Positions 1 through 6,575 of a stretch of DNA of 14,066 nt are shown piece by piece. The notes under the pieces are model-generated. The model was given only the letters and a program-made list of their open reading frames with translations. It made no database searches and was not told where the DNA came from. Every line of letters begins with the position of its first letter. Position 1 is the first letter of the stretch. The translations under genes and the position numbers were made by a program. The DNA is from JACDCY01 sp964350145 (GTDB lineage Bacteria > Gemmatimonadota > Gemmatimonadetes > Gemmatimonadales > Gemmatimonadaceae), in assembly GCA_964350145.1 (NCBI GenBank), contig CAYGJL010000056.1, positions 1-14,066 on the forward strand, given 5' to 3'.

Positions 1-135
1 CTTCCACACCGCCCCGCCCCACCCCACGTCGAACGCCCGTGCGATTTGTCCGTACGTGTTCGTCGGCGGGCCCGACGCTAGCCAGAACGGATTCGGCGAC
101 CGTATTCCCGCGAAGTTGACGCTCAGGTCAGCCAT
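1..135 (-). CDS. preA: NAD-dependent dihydropyrimidine dehydrogenase subunit PreA, N-terminal fragment
   Basis: Only the first 45 codons are present; the gene runs off the left edge. The start MADLSVNFAGIRSPNPFWL followed by ASGPPTNT and ending GWGGAVWK is the opening of the FMN-binding barrel of PreA / dihydropyrimidine dehydrogenase. The full protein normally also carries C-terminal 4Fe-4S ferredoxin domains, which cannot be checked here. With PreT it reduces uracil and thymine to the 5,6-dihydro bases in the cytoplasm. The ATG at 135 is preceded by GGAGAG (minus strand 144-139), a good ribosome binding site. Palindromic element A begins only two bases upstream of that site. preA follows preT after 360 nt filled by two palindromes, an unusually long gap for two subunits of one enzyme. 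Confidence 0.93.
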   Translation of the reverse strand, partial: MADLSVNFAGIRSPNPFWLASGPPTNTYGQIARAFDVGWGGAVWK

Positions 136-146
136 GGTCTCTCCGT

Positions 147-236
147 GGGCTTGGGGCACTCAGTCGTCCTCGGCCGCTACGCGCGCAAACTACGCGCGCT
201 ATCACGCGGCCTAGGACGACCGAGTTCCCCAAGCCC
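147..236 (-). repeat. Palindromic element A
   Basis: Long imperfect inverted repeat. The outer arms are GGGCTTGGGG at 147-156 and CCCCAAGCCC at 227-236, with GTCGTCCT / AGGACGAC further in. The second stem on the minus strand is GGCCGC / GCGGCC. The apical core on that strand reads GTGA, TAGCGCGC, loop GTAGTTT, GCGCGC, GTA. It has the same layout as elements B-G. It ends two bases before the preA Shine-Dalgarno. Confidence 0.9.
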
Positions 237-389
237 AATCGGCACCTCGGCTGAGCAGGCACGCCCGCGCGGGCGTGCGACGCCGTGTCGTTCCGGCGGC
301 GTCGGGCCGCCGTTTGTGCGTCTCGCGCGAACAGCCGGGGCCGCGCGGTAACCGTGCTCGCCTCTGTTGGCACCCGCAAGTCTGGCTTG
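237..389. other. Spacer between elements A and B with secondary palindromes
   Basis: No convincing gene. It contains a perfect 20-bp palindrome at 259-278 (half-site GCACGCCCGC). Next to it is a hairpin with 8-bp arms CGACGCCG (278-285) and CGGCGTCG (297-304). The frames that stay open here run through the palindromes and look like high-GC chance reading frames. Confidence 0.5.
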
Positions 390-483
390 GAGAGGCGGAG
401 CGTCAGGGTGGCCACAGGCCGCGTGGTAGCGCGCGTAGTTTGCGCGCGTAGCGGCCGAAGGCCACCCTGACGCTCCGCCTCTC
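390..483 (+). repeat. Palindromic element B
   Basis: The most perfect copy: 24-bp arms at 390-413 and 460-483 match without a mismatch. Inside them is the second stem GGCCGC / GCGGCC, separated by the symmetric internal loops ACA and GAA. The apical core reads GTGG, TAGCGCGC, loop GTAGTTT, GCGCGC, GTA. It lies in the opposite orientation to A and starts 12 nt after the preT stop codon in transcription order. There is no T-run on the minus strand after it, so it is not a textbook intrinsic terminator. Confidence 0.92.
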
Positions 484-495
484 GCGCACCAATGC

Positions 496-1812
496 TCACG
501 CGACCGCCAGCGTGGAAGACAGCAAGGCATGAATGCGCGCGGCCGCGGATTTTCCTTCGGCGGCGGCATTGACGATCTCGGCGCCGCCGCTGGCGGCGTC
601 GCCGCCGACGAAGACGTTGGGTTTCGCGCTGATCATCTTCCCGCCCTCGATCGTGAGACCAGCGTTGCGCGCAAACTCGGCGCGCGGGAGCTGGCCGGTT
701 GCCTTGAGCAGCATGTCGCAGGGGATTACGTGCTCGCTTCCGGGGATCTCGATGGGAGATCTCCGACCGCGCGCGTCGGCAGGACCGAGCTCAGCCCGCA
801 CGCACTCGAGCCCGGTCACCGCGCCGTCGCCCAGCACGCGCTTCGGCACCGTGAGGAAGCGGAACTCGCAGCCGTCGCGCTTGGCCAACTCGTACTCGTA
901 CTGATACGCGGGCATCTCCTCCTCGCCGCGCCGGTATACGATCGTCACGCGCTCGGCGCCTAGCCGCCTGGCCTGGGTCGCCGCGTCAATCGCGGTATTG
1001 CCCGCGCCGACGACGATCACGTCGCTGGCCACCGGCGTATCGGCGTACGGGTGCGTCTTGAGGTGCTCGATGAACGTCAGCGCGTCCTGCACTCCCGTGA
1101 GATCTTCGCCGGAAATTCCCAGCTCGCGCGTAGCGCCGACGCCCACGCCGACGAAGATCGCATCGAAGTCGCGCTCAAGATCGGAGAACGGGATGTCCCG
1201 CCCGATCATGACGTTCGTGTGCAGCTCCACGCCCAGCTCCAGAATCTTCTTCGCCTCAGCGAGCGCGGTCGGCGGGCGCATCTTGTACTCGGCGATGGCG
1301 TAGGTGTTGAGTCCGCCCGGCTCGGGGTGCGCGTCGAACATCGTTACGGCATAGCCCCAGCGCCGCAGATCCTGCGCGCACGACAGCCCGGCCGGCCCCG
1401 CTCCCACGATTGCCACCCGGTGCCCATTGTCCACGCCCGGCGAAAACAGTCTGAGGTCGTGCGTCAGCACGTGATCGGTCGCGTACCGCTGGAGCAGCGC
1501 AATCTTGATCGGCTCCTCGTCGCGCTCGTTCAGCACGCACGCGCCCTCGCACAACACCTCCACGGGACACGCGCGCGCGCACGAGTGCCCCATGGGATTC
1601 GCGTCGAGAATCACTCGCGCCGAGCCCGTGAGATTCCCGGTCATGATCTTCTTGATGAACGCGGGCACGTCAATGTGCGTCGGACAGGCGATCGTGCAGG
1701 GCGCGTCGTAGCAGAACAGACACTTCGACGATTCCACCAGCGCCGCATCAGCCGTAAGCGGCGGAGCAATGTCCGCGAAGTTCCCGTCGAGCTCCTCGAC
1801 CGTCAGCCGCAT
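496..1812 (-). CDS. preT: Dihydropyrimidine dehydrogenase subunit PreT (GltD-like NAD(P)H:Fe-S flavoprotein)
   Basis: 438 residues. It supplies electrons from NAD(P)H to PreA for uracil/thymine reduction. The N-terminal region carries the Fe-S cysteines C31, C34, C39, C43 and C78, C82, C88, C92. Q108 falls 16 residues after the last cysteine, the spacing of the unusual glutamine cluster ligand known from mammalian dihydropyrimidine dehydrogenase. An FAD-binding motif GAGPAG is at about 137-142, and a second nucleotide-binding motif GAGNTAID at about 269-276. The C-terminal FAD motif VFVGGDAASGG is near 401. The ATG at 1812 has GGAAG about 8 nt upstream. Length and domain order fit PreT and also the small subunit of glutamate synthase, but the adjacent preA and pyrimidine genes favour PreT. 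It follows the transporter after 64 nt that hold a heptamer repeat, and precedes element B. Confidence 0.94.
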   Translation of the reverse strand: MRLTVEELDGNFADIAPPLTADAALVESSKCLFCYDAPCTIACPTHIDVPAFIKKIMTGNLTGSARVILDANPMGHSCARACPVEVLCEGACVLNERDEEPIKIALLQRYATDHVLTHDLRLFSPGVDNGHRVAIVGAGPAGLSCAQDLRRWGYAVTMFDAHPEPGGLNTYAIAEYKMRPPTALAEAKKILELGVELHTNVMIGRDIPFSDLERDFDAIFVGVGVGATRELGISGEDLTGVQDALTFIEHLKTHPYADTPVASDVIVVGAGNTAIDAATQARRLGAERVTIVYRRGEEEMPAYQYEYELAKRDGCEFRFLTVPKRVLGDGAVTGLECVRAELGPADARGRRSPIEIPGSEHVIPCDMLLKATGQLPRAEFARNAGLTIEGGKMISAKPNVFVGGDAASGGAEIVNAAAEGKSAAARIHALLSSTLAVA

Positions 1813-1829
1813 GTCGCCGCTTCCAGGGC

Positions 1830-1857
1830 GCAGGCCGCAGCACGCAGGGCGCAGGGT
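1830..1857 (+). repeat. Degenerate heptamer array (GCAGGAC family)
   Basis: Four 7-nt units in register: GCAGGCC, GCAGCAC, GCAGGGC, GCAGGGT. They fill much of the 64-nt gap between the transporter stop and the preT start. Related arrays occur at 10917-10951 and 11061-11088. Confidence 0.75.
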
Positions 1858-1876
1858 CGTTCGCCTTTGCCTGAGC

Positions 1877-3472
1877 TCACGGTATCCGCTCTTCGCCTGT
1901 CTTGGTGCTGAGCATCTGCCCCGTCCGGCTCGAGAACACCAGCGTATCCGCCAGCGCCGGCGGACCGACTACCCTGTGGCCAGGATAGAAGATTCGCATG
2001 CCGATGAGATACACCACCGCCGAGATCGCGAAGCCGGCGAACCATGCCCACTGATAAACCGCTGTCGCCCAACCGGGCGCGTCGATCGCTCCCAGCGCTC
2101 CGAGAAAGCCGGGCAGATTCGGCAGAATTCCGGCCACCAGAGCGACGACAGCGACGAGATTCACGCCGCCGGTGTACTCGTATTGCCTGCCGCGCAGGAA
2201 CAGCGCGTCCGGCCGCAGCACGCGATTCCGGATGAGGAAGTAGTCGGCGATCATGATGCCGGCGACCGGGCCGAGCAGCGCGCCGTAGCCGATCAGCCAG
2301 GTGAAGATGTAAGCCGCGGCATCGTTGTAGAGCTTCCACGGAAACATCAACACGCCGATCACGGCCGTGATCATCGCGCCCTTGCGGAACGAAATCCGGC
2401 TCGGCGAAACGTTGCTGAACGCGTTGGCGGGCGACACGACGTTGGCGGCGATGTTGGTGGTCAACGTCGCGATCGTGAGCCCGATCATCGAGATGATCAC
2501 CATGACCGGACCGCCGATGCGCGCCAGCAACGCGACCGGGTCCGAGATGCGCGTGCCGAAGATCACCACTGTCGCGCTAGTGACGGCGGCGCCGATGAAC
2601 GCGAACAGCGCCATCGTCACCGGCAATCCGACGGCCTGGCCCACAACCTGGTCGCGCTGCGACCTGGCGTAGCGGGAGAAGTCGGGAATCGAGAGCGCCA
2701 TGGTGCCCCAGAACGCGACCGCGGACGTCAGGCCCGCGCCGAGAATTCCGAGCGCCGGACCTGTCCTGTCCGCGGCCGGAGCGGGATTGTCCAGCATCGG
2801 TCCCCAGCCGCCGGCTTTCACGTACGCCCACGCGAGCAGCGCGACTCCGATAACCAGGAGAAAGGGAGAGCCGTACGTCTCCAGGAATTTGATGGACTCC
2901 ATTCCGCGCAGCACGATCGCGAGCTGGACAAGCCAGAAGATGGCGAAGCAGATCATCTCACCGGTGCCGAGGCCAACCCATCCGGGGAGAATCGTCGGGA
3001 GCGTCGCGATCCCGGGCCACAGCGCTTCCAGCAGCTTGAAGATCGCGAACCCGCCGATCCACGTCTGAATTCCAAACCAGCCGCACGCGACGATCGCGCG
3101 GAGCAATGCCGGAATGTTCGCGCCGATGACGCCGAACGACGCGCGCGCGAATACCGGGAACGGGATTCCGTAGCGCGTCCCCGCTTCAGCCACGAGCGCG
3201 ATCGGGATCAGCACGATGATGTTGCCGAGCACGATCGAGCCCACGGCCGCCTGCCATCTCCAGCCGCCGGCGACAAGGCTCGACGCGAGCGTGTACGTCG
3301 GGATGCACACCGCCATTCCAACCCACAGCGCCGCAAAATGCATCCAGTTCCAGGTACGCTCGTTCGCTGACACCGGCGCGAGGTCGGCGTTGTACAACCC
3401 TGGGTCGTACGCGCCGCCCGTGCCGATCTCGTACGTCAGGCTCGGGCTGCCGCGATGTTGCTCGGTGGTCAT
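1877..3472 (-). CDS. NCS1 family nucleobase/allantoin-type cation symporter
   Basis: 531 residues, hydrophobic with about 12 predicted membrane segments, in the inner membrane. The N-terminal cytoplasmic segment ends in YNADLAPV (about 27-34) and leads into NERTWNWMHFAALWVGM. The stretches YGIPFPVFARASFGV (101-115) and ACGWFGIQTWIGG (129-141) are NCS1 hallmarks. W132 and Q136 have the spacing of the substrate-contacting Trp and Gln of the structurally solved family member Mhp1. The family imports uracil, thymine, allantoin, hydantoins or cytosine with a cation. Here the neighbours make uracil/thymine or dihydropyrimidine the best guess, which is an inference. The start at 3472 overlaps the aminotransferase stop in ATGA and has a strong GGAGGTG ribosome binding site, so translation is likely coupled. 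Confidence 0.93.
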   Translation of the reverse strand: MTTEQHRGSPSLTYEIGTGGAYDPGLYNADLAPVSANERTWNWMHFAALWVGMAVCIPTYTLASSLVAGGWRWQAAVGSIVLGNIIVLIPIALVAEAGTRYGIPFPVFARASFGVIGANIPALLRAIVACGWFGIQTWIGGFAIFKLLEALWPGIATLPTILPGWVGLGTGEMICFAIFWLVQLAIVLRGMESIKFLETYGSPFLLVIGVALLAWAYVKAGGWGPMLDNPAPAADRTGPALGILGAGLTSAVAFWGTMALSIPDFSRYARSQRDQVVGQAVGLPVTMALFAFIGAAVTSATVVIFGTRISDPVALLARIGGPVMVIISMIGLTIATLTTNIAANVVSPANAFSNVSPSRISFRKGAMITAVIGVLMFPWKLYNDAAAYIFTWLIGYGALLGPVAGIMIADYFLIRNRVLRPDALFLRGRQYEYTGGVNLVAVVALVAGILPNLPGFLGALGAIDAPGWATAVYQWAWFAGFAISAVVYLIGMRIFYPGHRVVGPPALADTLVFSSRTGQMLSTKTGEERIP

Positions 3473-4779
3473 TTCACCTCCGCCAGCGCGCGGCGCATCC
3501 TCGCCGCGCCGTCATCTATCTCCGCTTGCGTCACCAGCATGGACGGCGCGATCCGGATGACGTTCCCGTACAGCCCGCCCTTTCCGATCAGCAGGCCGTG
3601 CCGCTTGGCGGCCTCCATCAACTGATTCGTCTTCCCCTTCGCGGGTTCCTTCGTGGCGCGGTCTTCGACGAGCTCGATCGCCTGCATCAGTCCCATGCCG
3701 CGGACGTCACCGATGAAGGCGAACTCTTCCTTGAATGCCTCGAGATGCCCGCGCAGCTGCCGTCCGCGCTCGGCGGCCCGCTTCGGCACGTTCTCGCGCT
3801 CCATGACTTCGAGAGTGGCGCGCGTCGCGGCCATCGTCACGGGATTCCCGCCGAACGTCGAGATCGTGAGCCCGGTGAAAGCGTCGGCGACTTCCGGCGT
3901 CGCAATCGTCGCGCCGACGGGCGCGCCGTTGGCGATTCCCTTGGCGAACGTCATGATGTCGGGCTCCACGCCCCAGTGCTCGATGCCGCACCAGTGGTCG
4001 CCGGTCCGGCCGAAGCCGGTCTGCACTTCGTCGCAGATGAACAGGCCGCCGTACTTCCGCACGATCCCGACGGCGACCTCGAAGTACTCCGGCGGCGGCG
4101 TGATGAATCCGCCCACGCCCTGAATCGGCTCGGCGATAAACGCTGCCGGGTGGCCGCTGGTCGTAGTCTGGATCAACTCCTCGATGTCCTTCGCGCAGCG
4201 CACGCCGCACGAGTCCGGCGCAAGACCGAGCGGGCAGCGATAGCAGTACGGCGACATCGCGTGCTTGATCCCGGCCACCTGCGTCGAGATGAGCCGCCAC
4301 GGCGAATGACCGGTGAGCGACAGCGCGTTGAGGCTGCGCCCGCTGTAGCCGTGGCGCAGCGCGATGATCTCGTCCTTGCCCGTGAAGATCTTGGCGAGGA
4401 GAATCGCGGTCTCGTCCGCTTCAGTACCGCTCGTCGTGAAAAAACTCTTCTTCAGTTTCCCCGGCGTGATCTTCGCCAGTTGCTCGGCGACGTCCACGAT
4501 CGGCTGGGTCGGATACAACGTCGAGGTGTGGCCGAGCTGAGCCATCTGCTCTTCGACAGCCGCGGTGACTTCCGGATGGCAGTGGCCGAGTCCGACAGTG
4601 AGGATTCCACCGAAGAAGTCGAGATACTCCCGCCCGTCTGCGTCCGCGACGCAGCAGCCGTCGCCGCGCGTGAGGACGATCGGCTCCTCGTAGTAGTTAG
4701 CGACGCAGGGAAAGAGAAATTCCTTGTGCCTGGCGCGCACATCGGCCGCGTTGACCGCGCTCACAGTGGACGGCTGCAT
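3469..4779 (-). CDS. Class III PLP aminotransferase, AGXT2-like (beta-alanine / beta-aminoisobutyrate aminotransferase)
   Basis: 436 residues. Fold type I class III aminotransferase. The phosphate-binding SGTEA is at 117-121, the Asp of FICDEVQTGFGRTG is D250, and the PLP lysine in TFAKGIANG is K280. It probably moves the amino group of beta-alanine or beta-aminoisobutyrate to pyruvate or glyoxylate, giving the semialdehyde used by the dehydrogenase at 7993-9441. Four cysteines at 179, 182, 191 and 195 form an insertion before the conserved FIAEPIQGVGG, a position where AGXT2-type enzymes also carry cysteines. The chosen ATG at 4779 overlaps the hydA stop by one base (TGATG). GGGAGG lies about 10 nt upstream. 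A longer open frame to 4899 runs inside hydA and is unlikely to be used. Pyruvate versus glyoxylate preference cannot be read from sequence. Confidence 0.92.
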   Translation of the reverse strand: MQPSTVSAVNAADVRARHKEFLFPCVANYYEEPIVLTRGDGCCVADADGREYLDFFGGILTVGLGHCHPEVTAAVEEQMAQLGHTSTLYPTQPIVDVAEQLAKITPGKLKKSFFTTSGTEADETAILLAKIFTGKDEIIALRHGYSGRSLNALSLTGHSPWRLISTQVAGIKHAMSPYCYRCPLGLAPDSCGVRCAKDIEELIQTTTSGHPAAFIAEPIQGVGGFITPPPEYFEVAVGIVRKYGGLFICDEVQTGFGRTGDHWCGIEHWGVEPDIMTFAKGIANGAPVGATIATPEVADAFTGLTISTFGGNPVTMAATRATLEVMERENVPKRAAERGRQLRGHLEAFKEEFAFIGDVRGMGLMQAIELVEDRATKEPAKGKTNQLMEAAKRHGLLIGKGGLYGNVIRIAPSMLVTQAEIDDGAARMRRALAEVK

Positions 4780-6170
4780 CAGTGCGTCGCCTCCCTCTCG
4801 ATGAATTGTCCGCGTCCCAGTGTGCCGACAAACTGGCCGTCGCGCGCCTGGATCTTTCCTCTCACCGTAACGACGACCGGCCGCCCGATCCGGTCCCAAC
4901 CTTCGTACGCGTTGTAATCAACGTGGGAGTGGCTCTCGTCCAGCGAGAATTTTCCGCGGTACGCCGGATCGTACACGACGAGGTCGGCATCGCTACCGAC
5001 CTGCACCGTTCCCTTGCGCGGATACATCCCGAAGATCCGCGCCGCCTGGGTACTGCACGCATCCACCATCGTGTTGAGACTCATCCGTCCGGCCATGACG
5101 CCGTGCGTGTGAATCAGATCCACGCGCTCCTGGATGCTGGAGATCCCATTGGGAATCTTCGTAAACGCGTCGCGCCCCATCTGCTTCTGGTCCGCGAAGC
5201 GGAACGGAGCGTGATCGGTTCCGATCGTGCTGATCGCGCGCGACTTGAGCCCGTTCCAGAGGACCTCCTGGTTGCGCTTCTCCCGGAGCGGTGGCGACAT
5301 CACGTACTTCGCGCCCTCGAAATCCGGCAGCGCGGCGTAGCTCTCGTCCAGCACGAGGTGCGGCGCGACGGCCTCGATCCATACGTCCACGCCGCGCTCC
5401 CGTGCCGCCAGCGCTTCGCGCACCGCGTCGGCGCAGGACGTATGCACGGTATACACGTGCGTGCCGAGCAGCGCGGCGAAGGAGCAGATGTGGTGCACTC
5501 CACTCGCCTCGACTACCGGGGGGCGGGACGGGCCGTGCCACTCAGGACCCGTTTTCCCTTCGGCGAGTAATGCTTGCTGCATCGCATCTATCGCCGCGGC
5601 GTTCTCGCAATGCGCGGTGACGATGACGCCCAGCTCGCGCGCGAGCTTCATGGCGGCGAAGAGGTCTTCGTCCAACAGGTCGAGCGCGCCCTTGTACGCA
5701 AGGAAGACCTTGAACGACGCGACGCCCGCATCAACGATCTTGCGGAACTGCTGCCGCGCGGACTCGTCGAACCGCACGACCGACATGTGGAAAGTGTAGT
5801 CCATGGCCGAGATGCCGTCGGCCTTGGACTTCCACACTTCGAACGCATCCCACGGCTCGTCGGTGGGACCGGGACAGATCATCTCGATGACGGTGGTGGT
5901 TCCACCGGCGAGCGCCGCGCGGCTGGCGGACTCGTAGTCGTCGGCCGCGTGCGTGCCCATGAACGGCAGGTGGATGTGCACGTGCGGATCTATGAATCCC
6001 GGGAACACGTACTTCCCCGTCGCGTCCACGATCTCGAGGTCCTTCTGCGGCAGCGATAGCGGGTCGATCGACGGCTCTATCCGCGTGATCGTCTCCGCCG
6101 CACAATACACGTCCGCGACATAGTCCTCCGTCGCAGTAATGATCCGCCCCCCTCGTATCAGCAGAGACAT
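4779..6170 (-). CDS. hydA: Dihydropyrimidinase / D-hydantoinase
   Basis: 463 residues, the usual family length. It hydrolyses dihydrouracil and dihydrothymine to N-carbamoyl-beta-amino acids in the cytoplasm. The complete binuclear metal site of the amidohydrolase fold is visible: H63 and H65 in FIDPHVHIHLP, the lysine to be carboxylated K154 in SFKVFLAYK, H187 in TAHCEN, H243 in VHTSC and D319 in TIGTDHAPF. Y159, S292 and N341 match the substrate-contacting positions of characterised hydantoinases. The ATG at 6170 begins MSLLIRGGRIITATEDY, the normal family start. A frame extending to 6230 would add 20 residues without similarity. No strong Shine-Dalgarno is seen. This is the first gene of the overlapping hydA-aminotransferase-transporter block. 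Element C lies 43 nt upstream. Confidence 0.95.
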   Translation of the reverse strand: MSLLIRGGRIITATEDYVADVYCAAETITRIEPSIDPLSLPQKDLEIVDATGKYVFPGFIDPHVHIHLPFMGTHAADDYESASRAALAGGTTTVIEMICPGPTDEPWDAFEVWKSKADGISAMDYTFHMSVVRFDESARQQFRKIVDAGVASFKVFLAYKGALDLLDEDLFAAMKLARELGVIVTAHCENAAAIDAMQQALLAEGKTGPEWHGPSRPPVVEASGVHHICSFAALLGTHVYTVHTSCADAVREALAARERGVDVWIEAVAPHLVLDESYAALPDFEGAKYVMSPPLREKRNQEVLWNGLKSRAISTIGTDHAPFRFADQKQMGRDAFTKIPNGISSIQERVDLIHTHGVMAGRMSLNTMVDACSTQAARIFGMYPRKGTVQVGSDADLVVYDPAYRGKFSLDESHSHVDYNAYEGWDRIGRPVVVTVRGKIQARDGQFVGTLGRGQFIEREATH

Positions 6171-6213
6171 GTCGAGATCAGAGTTCCGGGGCGTTGCGTG
6201 GTTGACCGCTCGT

Positions 6214-6301
6214 GCAGCTCCGAGTCCCACTGCGGTCGCTACGCGCGCAAACTACGCGCGCTAGCACGCGACCTTCGGGGACCCGAAGCCGCGCGAGCTG
6301 C
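6214..6301 (-). repeat. Palindromic element C
   Basis: Outer arms GCAGCTC at 6214-6220 and GAGCTGC at 6295-6301, with GTCCC / GGGAC further in; the right side carries about nine extra bases. The second stem on the minus strand is GGTCGC / GCGACC. The core there reads GTGC, TAGCGCGC, loop GTAGTTT, GCGCGC, GTA. Outside the stem changes it is almost identical to element E over about 58 nt. It lies upstream of hydA in the same orientation as A. Confidence 0.86.
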
Positions 6302-6468
6302 TTCCGAGACGAGTCCCCGCAAATCTGACTCCCCGTGTTCCGCTGTTCGCGCGGGCGGATCATGTCGGCGACCTCGCCCAGCCGGCGGTTCGCGCGCAGT
6401 CGCACCGGCAGCACCGCGACCGCCGCGGGGAGGAAGCGCGGTTTGCCCGAGGTCGCGCGATTGCCGGG
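6302..6468. other. Spacer between elements C and D, no gene seen
   Basis: GC-rich. A minus-strand frame of 133 codons spans 6178-6579 but runs through both palindromes and resembles no family I know. I see no RNA gene and no promoter I would defend. Confidence 0.4.
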
Positions 6469-6565
6469 GCAGCTCTTGGCGCGGGTGGTCCCCGTAGGCC
6501 CCGTGGTAGCGCGCGCAGTTTGCGCGCGTAGGGGCCGAAGCGGGACCATCCGCGCCGAGAGCTGC
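6469..6565 (+). repeat. Palindromic element D
   Basis: Outer arms GCAGCTCT with GGCGCGG and TGGTCCC on the left pair with GGGACCA, CCGCGCC and AGAGCTGC on the right, with only single-base interruptions. The second stem is GGCCCC / GGGGCC. The core reads GTGG, TAGCGCGC, loop GCAGTTT (one base different from the others), GCGCGC, GTA. It begins 10 nt after the beta-ureidopropionase stop codon. Its distal GCAGCTC is shared with its partner C. Confidence 0.9.
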
Positions 6566-6575
6566 GCGAGAAACA

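Noticed and set aside
390..483. Element B and its relatives as ordinary Rho-independent terminators
   Set aside because: None of B, D or G is followed by a T-run in the direction of transcription, and the conserved apical core is not needed for a terminator. A termination role by another route remains possible.
177..569. Minus-strand frames of 123 and 130 codons around elements A and B
   Set aside because: They overlap the preT 3' end and both palindromes, with Arg/Ala-rich products and no good ribosome binding site.
1769..3370. Long plus-strand open frame of 533 codons opposite the transporter gene
   Set aside because: Its product is extremely rich in Arg, Asp, His and Gln without any family motif, and it mirrors a clear membrane transporter; typical antisense shadow in GC-rich DNA.
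4780..4899. N-terminal extension of the aminotransferase into hydA
   Set aside because: The added 40 residues have no similarity to the family, and the TGATG overlap at 4779 is a typical coupled start.
3526..4917. Plus-strand open frame of 463 codons opposite the aminotransferase
   Set aside because: No family features, biased composition, and the opposite strand encodes a complete aminotransferase with all catalytic residues.
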